Positions 1 to 5,946 of a stretch of DNA of 5,946 nt are shown here, piece by piece (position 1 is the first letter of the stretch; every line of letters begins with the position of its first letter). The notes below the pieces were generated by a model that was not told where the DNA came from, made no database searches, and saw nothing but the letters and a program-made list of their open reading frames with translations. Source of the stretch: Clostridia bacterium (GTDB taxonomy: Bacteria > Bacillota > Clostridia > Christensenellales > Aristaeellaceae); NCBI GenBank assembly GCA_900754755.1, contig CAAEEC010000024.1, forward strand, positions 1-5,946. The letters are read 5' to 3'. Position numbers and translations under genes: made by a program.

Positions 1-1
1 C

Positions 2-2575
2 GTGCGGATTTACAACCGCACTGAGTTGCGAAAATCTTTTCTGTGGTGGGAAAATGCCGCCGTTCCCGTCAATCCGCAGTACCGACTGTTCTTTCCGCCC
101 GATGTACGCTATGTACAATTCCATTATCGAAAAGACATCGCCACTTGGCCCATTGCACATGGTATGTTTAACGGCAACAATTTGGGAGAAAACTGCGACA
201 TCAGCTACCACAAAAATTCTCACGAAGCCACCAGTTATTTCTGCGCCAGGAGCGATTATGGCTATTTTGGCGGATACGATGAAGGAAAGCATTGTGGCAT
301 CGTACATGTAGCCGATCCTACCGTATCCATAGGCAAAAAAATGTTCAGTTGGGGATATAGCCAGCTTAGCAAAGTTTGGGAAGATAGCCTTACAGACGCG
401 GATGGCGCTTACGCGGAACTAATGGCTTCCAGTTATTCCAGCGACCAACCCGATTTCACTTGGCTGGAACCTTATGAAGAAAAGACTTTCATGCAAAGCT
501 GGTATCCCATCGGCGCAATTGGCATTCCCATATGCGCTGCGCGGGACGTGGCTGCCGCCACAGATGGCGAATGGCTACATTTGCACGCGACGCGCGCCCT
601 TGAGAACATGCAACTGTGCATCAACCAGAAAAAAATGCTTTCCATCAGCATGGATCCTTCCCAGGATATCGCTATCCCGCTGACGGAAGAGCTCAAGTCG
701 CTTCTCATTCTGACGCACGACGGCAAAGCGCTGTTGCGCTATATGCCCACGGAAGATGCGCCAGATCCCATTCCCGAAAAGCTTCCCGATATCCCTACGC
801 TGGACAAAATGCGCACCGCCGAAGAATGCTATCTGACCGGCGTGCATCTGGAACAATATCACGACCCGATTATGTCGCCAGCCGCTTACTGGCGAGAAGC
901 GCTGCGGTTTGATCCAAATCATAGTCCCTCTTTGTATATGCTGGCCAAGGATGCCTACGAGCATTTCCGCTATGCAGAGGCCTACGACTATGCGTGCCGG
1001 GCGTGGAAATCTTGTACAAGATACAATTTCCATCCCGAAAGCGGCAGGCTACCTTATCTGTTGGGCTTGATCTGCGCTGCGCAGGCGCAAACGCGCGAAG
1101 CGCGGAATTGGTTCCTGCAAGCCGCTTGGAACCAAGACGCTCGTTCCTGCGCCATGACGAAAGCGGCAGAAATCGACGGTTGTCACAAAAATTATACGGC
1201 CATGCTGACGCATGCGGCAATGGCCATTGCGGCGCATCCAGCCAACTGGACGGCATGGGCCGCAAAAGCGGTGGCGCAATATCATTTGGGAGAGCATGCC
1301 CTGGCACTGGCATCTTTAGAGGAAATTCTACGCGAAGATCGTTTGAATTTGCTAGCCATCTTCCTTAAGCGGCATATGCTTGGCTACGCGCACAAATATG
1401 GCGCATTCACGGATGCAGATCAGAACCTGCTGGATTTGGCGGAAGATCTGGAAGATATGGGCGAAACGGCGTTGGCGCAAATCGCTCTAACGCAAATGAA
1501 ACATACCCATGCCGCCTTTGCTATGCGCAGGAGCGAAGCTGCCCGCCTCGCACAGCGTTGCAAAGAGTATCCGGAAGACGCAACGGCGGCTTATGAATAT
1601 GCTTGCCTACTGTATGCCAAAGGGCATTGGCAAAAAGCCGCCGACATTTGGGCAGCGCTGCCCAGCGCGGCAGCAAAACGCAACCTCGCCGTTGCGCAGT
1701 ATAGCCATTTGCACATGCGGCAACAAGCGCAGAAAAACCTGCTGGATGCCTTTGCCATGCAGCCCAAAAATCAACAACTCGCCTTTGAAACGCTCTATGT
1801 GCTCAATAAAACGGGAGCGCCACTTGAGCAGCGCGTGATGTTTGCTGATGCATTGACGGAAATGCACTGGGACGACTTAATTGTCGAGCGGGCCCGCACA
1901 TACAATTTGGCCGGCCAATACCAGTGTGCCTTGCGTTTGATGCTATCGCATCGTTTTATCCCCTGTGAAGGCGGAGAAAACACCGTCGCCCAGCAATATA
2001 TGTTGGCTTTAATGGGCCTGGCTTTGGCAGCAAAACGTAGAAATGACCCACAAACGGCGGCAAAATATTTTCGCCAAGCGCTGTGCTATCCCGAATCGCT
2101 GAACACAGGCGCCTGGAATGGCGCCCTACAAGTGCCTGTGCAATTCAAGTTGGCAGATACGCTAGCCATGCTGGGCGAAACAAAGGAAGCCGAAAATCTG
2201 TGGCGTGCCATATGTGCCATGGGACAGGACGCCATCCTGGAAAGCGTTTTGCCGGAACTGGGATGCTATCAAATTGTAGCGCTGCGCCGCCTGGGGCATG
2301 AAGCCGAGGCCGAACGCCTGCAAAAGCGCCATGAGTCGCGCGTCGCGCAAATGCAGCTTGCCCGGGATTCCGGATATTATCAAGCCACACCCTTTTTCAT
2401 TTCGTATTGCGAGGACGCCGCTTTGCAGCGGAGTGCCGCGACAAGTTGGCAGCAAGCCATGGGCTACTGGGCTGCCGGCAAAATGAACGAAGCTTGCGCG
2501 CATGCGCTCCATGCGCTAAAGCAGGATCCCACACTGCAATATGCAAGATTTATGTTGGAGGAGGCAGAATCATGA
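2..2575 (+). CDS. DUF5107 domain protein with C-terminal TPR-like repeats (5' partial)
   Basis: The reading frame is open from the left edge of the window. The GTG at position 2 is probably an internal codon, because the visible protein begins in the middle of the DUF5107 beta-sandwich region. Of 857 visible residues, about 1-250 are the end of DUF5107. Recognisable family stretches are WWENAAVPV (residues 15-23), ATWP (47-50), FSWGYSQLSKVWEDSLTD (115-132) and QPDFTWLEPYEEKTFMQSWYPI (149-170), a pattern like the family's usual 'DxxGxYxELQAG...QPDFxWLxPxExKxFxQxWYP'. From about residue 290 onward the chain is alpha-helical and Ala/Leu-rich, with helix pairs such as YWREALRFDPNHSPSLYMLAK that fit tetratricopeptide repeats. 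The molecular function of DUF5107 proteins is not established. They are often encoded beside glycosidases, as here, where the stop codon overlaps the start of a GH-A hydrolase. A carbohydrate-related binding or scaffold role is inference. Several hundred N-terminal residues are probably missing. Confidence 0.88.
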   Translation: MRIYNRTELRKSFLWWENAAVPVNPQYRLFFPPDVRYVQFHYRKDIATWPIAHGMFNGNNLGENCDISYHKNSHEATSYFCARSDYGYFGGYDEGKHCGIVHVADPTVSIGKKMFSWGYSQLSKVWEDSLTDADGAYAELMASSYSSDQPDFTWLEPYEEKTFMQSWYPIGAIGIPICAARDVAAATDGEWLHLHATRALENMQLCINQKKMLSISMDPSQDIAIPLTEELKSLLILTHDGKALLRYMPTEDAPDPIPEKLPDIPTLDKMRTAEECYLTGVHLEQYHDPIMSPAAYWREALRFDPNHSPSLYMLAKDAYEHFRYAEAYDYACRAWKSCTRYNFHPESGRLPYLLGLICAAQAQTREARNWFLQAAWNQDARSCAMTKAAEIDGCHKNYTAMLTHAAMAIAAHPANWTAWAAKAVAQYHLGEHALALASLEEILREDRLNLLAIFLKRHMLGYAHKYGAFTDADQNLLDLAEDLEDMGETALAQIALTQMKHTHAAFAMRRSEAARLAQRCKEYPEDATAAYEYACLLYAKGHWQKAADIWAALPSAAAKRNLAVAQYSHLHMRQQAQKNLLDAFAMQPKNQQLAFETLYVLNKTGAPLEQRVMFADALTEMHWDDLIVERARTYNLAGQYQCALRLMLSHRFIPCEGGENTVAQQYMLALMGLALAAKRRNDPQTAAKYFRQALCYPESLNTGAWNGALQVPVQFKLADTLAMLGETKEAENLWRAICAMGQDAILESVLPELGCYQIVALRRLGHEAEAERLQKRHESRVAQMQLARDSGYYQATPFFISYCEDAALQRSAATSWQQAMGYWAAGKMNEACAHALHALKQDPTLQYARFMLEEAES
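2557..2574 (+). promoter_or_regulatory. Ribosome binding site and ATGA stop/start overlap
   Basis: A GGAGGAGG run at 2557-2564 lies 7 bases before the ATG at 2572. It sits inside the last codons of the DUF5107 gene, whose TGA (2573-2575) overlaps this ATG by three bases as ATGA. This fixes the start of the hydrolase, whose frame stays open upstream to another ATG at 2407. It also suggests translational coupling of the two genes. Confidence 0.85.
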
Positions 2576-3681
2576 GAGACATCTGGTCAAAAGAAAAAGC
2601 ATGGGCATGGTATAATAGCAAACCCTGGTTGCGCGGTTGCAACTTTATGCCCAGCAACTGCGTGAACATCGTGGAAATGTGGCAGGAAGAGGGCTTTGAA
2701 ACCGTACTCGCCACAGCCGATAAGGAATTGGCATTGGCGGCATCCACGGGCATGAATTCCATTCGTATTCATTTTGAATTCATCGTTTGGCAGCAACAGC
2801 ATGATGGCTTTATGCAAAGGCTCGACCGCTTTTTACAAGTAGCCTGGAAGCACGGCATTGCTTGCATGCTCACCTTGGGCAACGATTGCCTGTCTCCTTT
2901 GGATCCGCATTTTGAGCAGCCGCATTTGGGCAAGCAAAAATGCGAATTCGGTTACCACGGCGCGGTCAACACCTCTATCTTTTCCAATATAGACATGGGA
3001 CGGATGGTAGGATACAGTCCGCTAGACAATGAGGAAACTGCTCCGCAGTATTTTGAAATGATCCGCGAACTGATTGAAACCCACAAAAACGATGAACGGG
3101 TAATCGTCTGGGATTTATACAACGAACCTGGCAATAGCAATCGTTTGAGCATGACAATTCCCAATTTGAAAAAAATTTTTGAAATCGCGCGCGAAATCGA
3201 TCCCATCCAACCGCTGACCGCTTGCGTGTGGCGTGGATGGAATCCGGAAGGGTGGAGCGAAGTGGAGCGCTTTGCGTTGGAGCAATCGGATATTATTTCT
3301 TACCATCTGTACGAGAATTTCGAGGCACAGGTAAAAGAAATTCAAGAATTGCGACGCTATGGCCGCCCGATTCTCAACACAGAATGGCTTGCCAGAACCT
3401 TCGGTTGCACCATTCAGAACATTTTGCCCCTATTCTATCTCGAAAAGATCGGTTGCTGGAACTGGGGTTTGGTTGCTGGGCGATATCAATCCTTTGAGCC
3501 ATGGGCTAGCGCCTTTGAGCAATATGAAAAGAACCCAAACTTAAAATATGACTTCACCAAATGGTTCCATGACTTGTATCGCCCCAGCTTCCGTCCGTAC
3601 GACCCAGACGAAATTCGCATTTTCCAAGAATATACCGCCCGGGCGGACAAAGAATTTCTGGAACAACGCGCAGCCGATTAG
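2572..3681 (+). CDS. Cytoplasmic glycoside hydrolase, clan GH-A, GH5-like (cellulase/xylanase-type annotation)
   Basis: The predicted protein has 369 residues and looks like a single (beta/alpha)8 barrel of clan GH-A, which cleaves beta-glycosidic bonds with retention of configuration. Landmarks follow the clan order: NSIRIHFE with R65 at the end of an early strand; VIVWDLYNEPGN, with N184-E185 as the Asn-Glu pair and E185 as acid/base; ISYHLYEN with Y244, H245 and Y247; RPILNTEW with E271 as nucleophile; and CWNWG with aromatic W296 and W298 on the last strand. Both catalytic glutamates are present, so an active enzyme is expected. The N-terminus (MRDIWSKEKAWAWYNSKPW) is charged and shows no signal peptide or membrane segment. 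This places the enzyme in the cytoplasm, acting on imported oligosaccharides (inference). The start at 2572 is preferred over the upstream ATG at 2407 because of the strong RBS and the ATGA junction. The substrate cannot be read from the sequence; database names such as 'cellulase family' or '1,4-beta-xylanase' would be loose. Confidence 0.88.
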   Translation: MRDIWSKEKAWAWYNSKPWLRGCNFMPSNCVNIVEMWQEEGFETVLATADKELALAASTGMNSIRIHFEFIVWQQQHDGFMQRLDRFLQVAWKHGIACMLTLGNDCLSPLDPHFEQPHLGKQKCEFGYHGAVNTSIFSNIDMGRMVGYSPLDNEETAPQYFEMIRELIETHKNDERVIVWDLYNEPGNSNRLSMTIPNLKKIFEIAREIDPIQPLTACVWRGWNPEGWSEVERFALEQSDIISYHLYENFEAQVKEIQELRRYGRPILNTEWLARTFGCTIQNILPLFYLEKIGCWNWGLVAGRYQSFEPWASAFEQYEKNPNLKYDFTKWFHDLYRPSFRPYDPDEIRIFQEYTARADKEFLEQRAAD

Positions 3682-3729
3682 AGCCGCGCAAAGCATTGTC
3701 ACGTTTCATCCTTTGCAAAATAAAATGCC

Positions 3730-3780
3730 CTGCCACTTCTCGCCTTACAAGAACGAAAGCGAGAAGTGGCAGAATTTTCT
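3730..3780 (+). terminator. Probable intrinsic terminator after the hydrolase gene
   Basis: The arms at 3730-3743 (CTGCCACTTCTCGC) and 3759-3772 (GCGAGAAGTGGCAG) are perfect 14-bp reverse complements around a 15-base loop. The right arm is followed by AATTTTCTT, a short, imperfect T tract. The left arm is preceded by an A-rich stretch (AAAATAAAATGCC), so the structure could also stop transcription from the opposite strand. It begins 48 bases after the hydrolase stop and ends upstream of the promoter of the next gene, where a unit boundary would be expected. The loop is longer than usual and the T run is broken, so efficiency is uncertain. Confidence 0.7.
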
Positions 3781-3820
3781 TATCGGAAATGATCGAACGC
3801 CTGAAAGCCGCGCGCTGACC

Positions 3821-3849
3821 TTGTATCTTAAAGCGCCCCGTGCTATAAT
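3821..3849 (+). promoter_or_regulatory. Sigma-A-type promoter with extended -10
   Basis: A perfect TATAAT at 3844-3849 is preceded by TGC (3841-3843), giving the TGn extended -10 signature. A weak -35 candidate, TTGTAT at 3821-3826, is 17 bases upstream, the optimal spacing. Transcription should start near 3856, leaving a leader of roughly 27 bases before the ATG at 3883. The extended -10 would make up for the poor -35. The site stands out in otherwise GC-rich surroundings and lies directly downstream of the terminator hairpin, so it most likely drives the gene set starting at 3883. Confidence 0.75.
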
Positions 3850-3869
3850 GGCAAAAACAAAAAACGCGC

Positions 3870-3875
3870 GGGAGG
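3870..3875 (+). promoter_or_regulatory. Ribosome binding site for the DUF6125-like gene
   Basis: GGGAGG lies 7 bases before the ATG at 3883 and matches the Shine-Dalgarno consensus well. It supports this start over the in-window alternatives in other frames. Confidence 0.8.
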
Positions 3876-3882
3876 CAACGCT

Positions 3883-4413
3883 ATGGGCAAAAACGCGGCG
3901 CTGGACAAACTGAGCCGGGAAGATCTCCTCGAACTGATCGGCATCTACGCCAAAAACTGGCTGGCGCTGGACGGCGTCTGGTTCCAGTCCATCGAACGCA
4001 CCGAGGGCATGGACGCCGCGATGTACCACGACGGCCAGGCCTGGGAGCGCTTTACGGCCATCGAAGCCAAGCGCCTGAAGGCGTTCCTGGGCCTCGGGGA
4101 GCATCCCGGGCTGGAAGGGTTGGAAAAGGCGCTGAGCCTGCGTTTTTACGCCAACCTGAACGAAGCCACCGCGGAATACGCGGACGGCGCGCTGATCTAC
4201 ACCATGAAAAAATGCCGCGTGCAAACCGCGCGGGAGCGCAAGGGCATGCCCTGGCACCCCTGCAAGAGCGTGGGTCTGGCGGAATACGCCGGCTTTGCCC
4301 GGGGCATCGACGAGCGCATCGCCTGCGAATGCCTCAGCTGCTATCCCGACGTGGCGGACGATACCTGCTGCTGCAAATGGGCGTTCCGCCTGCAGGAATC
4401 CGGGAAGGAATAG
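3883..4413 (+). CDS. DUF6125-like small cytosolic protein, Cys-rich C-terminus
   Basis: A 176-residue protein with no signal peptide or membrane segment. The N-terminal block (SREDLLELIGIYAKNWLALDGVWF, residues 11-34), the following ERTEGMDAAMYHDGQAWERFTAIEAKRL and the later CRVQTARERKGMPWHPCKSVGLAEYAGFA resemble, from memory, the family annotated as DUF6125 in Clostridia and other anaerobes; its function is unknown. A distant relation to the L-2-amino-thiazoline-4-carboxylic acid hydrolase-like group is possible but not shown. Eight cysteines occur at 111, 127, 148, 150, 153, 162, 163 and 164. The last six form a CxCxxC-x8-CCC cluster that could bind a metal or take part in redox chemistry (inference). 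The gene has its own promoter and RBS and ends 5 bases before the ACT-MBL gene, so the two are probably co-transcribed and perhaps translationally coupled. GC content is clearly higher than in the genes upstream. Confidence 0.8.
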   Translation: MGKNAALDKLSREDLLELIGIYAKNWLALDGVWFQSIERTEGMDAAMYHDGQAWERFTAIEAKRLKAFLGLGEHPGLEGLEKALSLRFYANLNEATAEYADGALIYTMKKCRVQTARERKGMPWHPCKSVGLAEYAGFARGIDERIACECLSCYPDVADDTCCCKWAFRLQESGKE

Positions 4414-4418
4414 CCGCC

Positions 4419-5840
4419 ATGCGCAAGACGTACATCACCCGCATGCCCGATAAGGCGGGCGCGTTTTTGCGCGCCAGCAAAGCCATCGCCGCCGCCGGCG
4501 GAAACATCGTGCGCGTGAACTACAACAAAGCCGTGGACACGCACACGCTGTTCATCGAAGTTTCCGCCGGGGCGGAGCAGCATGCGCAGATCGCCGGACG
4601 CCTGGCAGAATGCGGTTATCTGGCGGATGCGCAGGAGGCGCGCAAGCAAATCCTGATGATCGAGCTGAAGCTTGCCGACCATCCCGGCTCGGTCACGCCC
4701 GTGCTGGAAGTGCTAAGCCGCCACCGCGTCAACATTTCCTACATCAGCTCCCAGGAAAACGGCACCGCCTACCAAAACTTCAAAATGGGCCTATTGATCG
4801 AGGATGCGCGCGAAATCCAGCGCCTGATCGAGGAGATTTCCCGCATTTGCGAAATTCACATCCTCGATTACGAAGTCACCGGCCGCCTGCTGGACGGCGC
4901 CGTGTTTTACATCACATTCGCCAACACCATGCGCCAGATCCTGGGCCTGTCGCAGGAGGAAACCAACACCGTGCTTATCCACGCCAACCGGCTGATGCAA
5001 ATTCTGGATGAGCAGGGCAAATCCCCGCTGCAAACCTTTGATTACATCCGGCGTTTCGCCCGCTTTGTGGTGGATCACAGGGGCGAGCGTTTCCGCGCGC
5101 GCGTGAGCGCCGAGCCGCTCGCCGCCTCCCTCACGCTCACAACCATCGAGCCGCCCTGCGGCAGCAATGCCTATGTGCTGGAATATGGGGATGAGCTACT
5201 CTTTATCGACAGCGGCTTCGCCTGCTACGCGGACGAAATGCGCGCGCTGCTTTCCGCGCTCTTTCCCGGATTCGCGCGCAGGCGCAAGCGCGCCTTTCTC
5301 ACCCACGCGGACGTCGATCACGCCGGCCTTTTGAACCAGTTCGATGAAGTTTGCATGAGCCAAAATTGCTATGCCAACTTTGCCGCCGAGCGCGAGGGAA
5401 AGCCCAATTTCCGCGAGCAGAACCCGCTGCACGCCCCCTATTGCGCGCTGAGCAAGATCATTTCCCAATATACTCCGCCCGAAGCCGGCCGCTGCGCCGT
5501 CGTGGGAGAAAAGCGGGACGGCGCTTTGCTTTCGTGGATTGGATCGCGGGCTTTCGGGCCGTGGACGTTCGATTTTTACGAGGGCAACGGCGGCCACGTG
5601 ACGGGCGAAACCGTGATCGTTTGCGCGGCGCTGAAGCTGGTGTTCAGCGGGGACATTTACGTCAATATCAAGGGGTTTTCGCCGGAGCAGCAGGAATTCA
5701 ACCGCCTCGCACCCTTCCTGATGACCGGCGTGGATTCGCAGCCCGCCCTGGCGAAGGAAACGCGCGAATTTTTGCGCCGGGCATACCCCGGCTTTCTCTT
5801 CTGCCCCGGCCACGGCCCGGCGCAAAGGTTGGGCGCTTGA
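4419..5840 (+). CDS. ACT-ACT-metallo-beta-lactamase-fold fusion protein
   Basis: A 473-residue cytoplasmic protein. Residues about 3-70 and 77-152 look like two ACT domains: each begins with a strand followed by the turn typical of ACT folds (MPDKAGAF and LADHPGSV), then a helix, GGNIVRVNYN or HRVNISYISS, and a final strand. ACT domains usually bind amino acids or other small ligands and control an attached enzyme. Residues about 153-235 are a mostly helical linker. Residues about 240-473 are an MBL-fold hydrolase with TH-A-D-V-D-H-A-G (H296, D298, D300, H301), H393 in GGHVTGE, D412 in VFSGDIY and H465 in PGHG. The classic HxHxDH motif reads HxDxDH here, a variant seen in some MBL families, so a metal-dependent hydrolase is still expected. 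The substrate is unknown. The start at 4419 has AAGGA at 4405-4409, 9 bases upstream; the open frame continues further upstream but overlaps the previous gene. Confidence 0.86.
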   Translation: MRKTYITRMPDKAGAFLRASKAIAAAGGNIVRVNYNKAVDTHTLFIEVSAGAEQHAQIAGRLAECGYLADAQEARKQILMIELKLADHPGSVTPVLEVLSRHRVNISYISSQENGTAYQNFKMGLLIEDAREIQRLIEEISRICEIHILDYEVTGRLLDGAVFYITFANTMRQILGLSQEETNTVLIHANRLMQILDEQGKSPLQTFDYIRRFARFVVDHRGERFRARVSAEPLAASLTLTTIEPPCGSNAYVLEYGDELLFIDSGFACYADEMRALLSALFPGFARRRKRAFLTHADVDHAGLLNQFDEVCMSQNCYANFAAEREGKPNFREQNPLHAPYCALSKIISQYTPPEAGRCAVVGEKRDGALLSWIGSRAFGPWTFDFYEGNGGHVTGETVIVCAALKLVFSGDIYVNIKGFSPEQQEFNRLAPFLMTGVDSQPALAKETREFLRRAYPGFLFCPGHGPAQRLGA

Positions 5841-5859
5841 CGGCGCAAATCCCATTTTC

Positions 5860-5866
5860 GAGGAGG
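5860..5866 (+). promoter_or_regulatory. Ribosome binding site for the last gene
   Basis: GAGGAGG lies 8 bases before the ATG at 5875. It identifies a real gene start although only 24 codons fit in the window. No terminator or clear promoter is visible between the ACT-MBL stop and this site, so read-through from upstream is likely. Confidence 0.85.
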
Positions 5867-5874
5867 ACAATCGC

Positions 5875-5946
5875 ATGAAAAAGCATTATGACGTGGCGGC
5901 CTATATCTGGCCCGCCTACACCGGCGACGAGCCGCGCACGCGCATC
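5875..5946 (+). CDS. Probable GH99/WbsX-like glycan-active protein (3' partial)
   Basis: Only the first 24 residues are present, reading MKKHYDVAAYIWPAYTGDEP and then RTRI. The stretch YDVAAYIWPAY...DEPR resembles, from memory, the N-terminus of proteins annotated as glycoside hydrolase family 99-like or 'glycosyltransferase WbsX' domain proteins, which often begin KYDVAAYVWPAYHDEPR. No signal peptide is seen, which fits an intracellular enzyme. The frame is open to the window edge. A strong RBS precedes it, and the 34-base gap from the previous stop suggests it belongs to the same operon as the two genes before it. Family assignment rests on a short segment and could be wrong; that a gene starts here is much more certain. 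Confidence 0.68.
   Translation, partial: MKKHYDVAAYIWPAYTGDEPRTRI

Noticed and set aside
870..1313. 147-codon minus-strand frame opposite the DUF5107 gene
   Set aside because: No domain features, and it lies opposite a clear helical-repeat coding region on the + strand.
2407..2571. Upstream extension of the hydrolase to an ATG at 2407
   Set aside because: The added 55 residues would lie inside the DUF5107 gene in another frame and match nothing, while the ATG at 2572 has a strong RBS and forms an ATGA junction.
3815..3820. CTGACC as an alternative -35 element
   Set aside because: Spacing to the TATAAT at 3844 would be 23 bases, too long for a normal sigma-A promoter.
3745..4257. 170-codon open frame on the minus strand across the promoter and the DUF6125-like gene
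   Set aside because: It would run through the hairpin and promoter and opposite a family-matching gene; its translation resembles no family I know.
4212..4418. Upstream extension of the ACT-MBL frame to an ATG at 4212
   Set aside because: It overlaps the DUF6125-like gene by about 200 bases, is Arg-rich without domain character, and the ACT domain begins right after the ATG at 4419.
5196..5876. 226-codon open frame on the minus strand opposite the ACT-MBL gene
   Set aside because: It lies wholly opposite strong MBL motifs, has no recognisable domain, and long antisense frames are expected in GC-rich coding DNA.
5351..5878. 175-codon + strand frame overlapping the end of the ACT-MBL gene
   Set aside because: Its Arg/Pro-rich composition is typical of an off-frame reading of GC-rich DNA, and it competes with conserved MBL residues.

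Overview
The window reads as a piece of a bacterial chromosome with short intergenic gaps, Shine-Dalgarno sites and all genes on the + strand. The protein families (a DUF5107/TPR protein, an intracellular clan GH-A glycosidase, a DUF6125-like protein, an ACT-MBL fusion and the start of a GH99/WbsX-like protein) suggest an uncultured, carbohydrate-using Firmicutes, probably a gut-type Clostridia lineage. That placement is inferred from remembered family distribution. No rRNA or other marker gene is present.

Layout. (1) Positions 2-3681 hold two overlapping genes of moderate GC: the C-terminal part of a DUF5107 protein with a long TPR-like tail, then a cytoplasmic GH5-like glycoside hydrolase whose ATG overlaps the preceding stop (ATGA). 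(2) Positions 3682-3882 form a 201-base intergenic region. It carries a perfect 14-bp hairpin, probably a terminator, followed by a strong sigma-A-like promoter with an extended -10. (3) Positions 3883-5946 hold a clearly more GC-rich, closely packed set: a Cys-rich DUF6125-like protein, a two-ACT-domain plus metallo-beta-lactamase-fold fusion 5 bases later, and the first 24 codons of a probable GH99/WbsX-like protein 34 bases after that.

The first pair probably works on imported oligosaccharides: the hydrolase has both GH-A catalytic glutamates and no export signal, and DUF5107/TPR proteins often lie near glycosidase genes. The second set looks like a separate transcription unit. Its second gene joins amino-acid-sensing-type ACT domains to a metallo-hydrolase, which suggests a ligand-controlled hydrolase of unknown substrate. 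Nothing visible ties the two units together functionally, and the change in GC and codon use between them suggests different evolutionary histories.

I saw no RNA genes, CRISPR arrays, insertion sequences, attachment sites or large repeats. The best candidate for something little described is the ACT-ACT-MBL protein and its pairing with the DUF6125-like gene.
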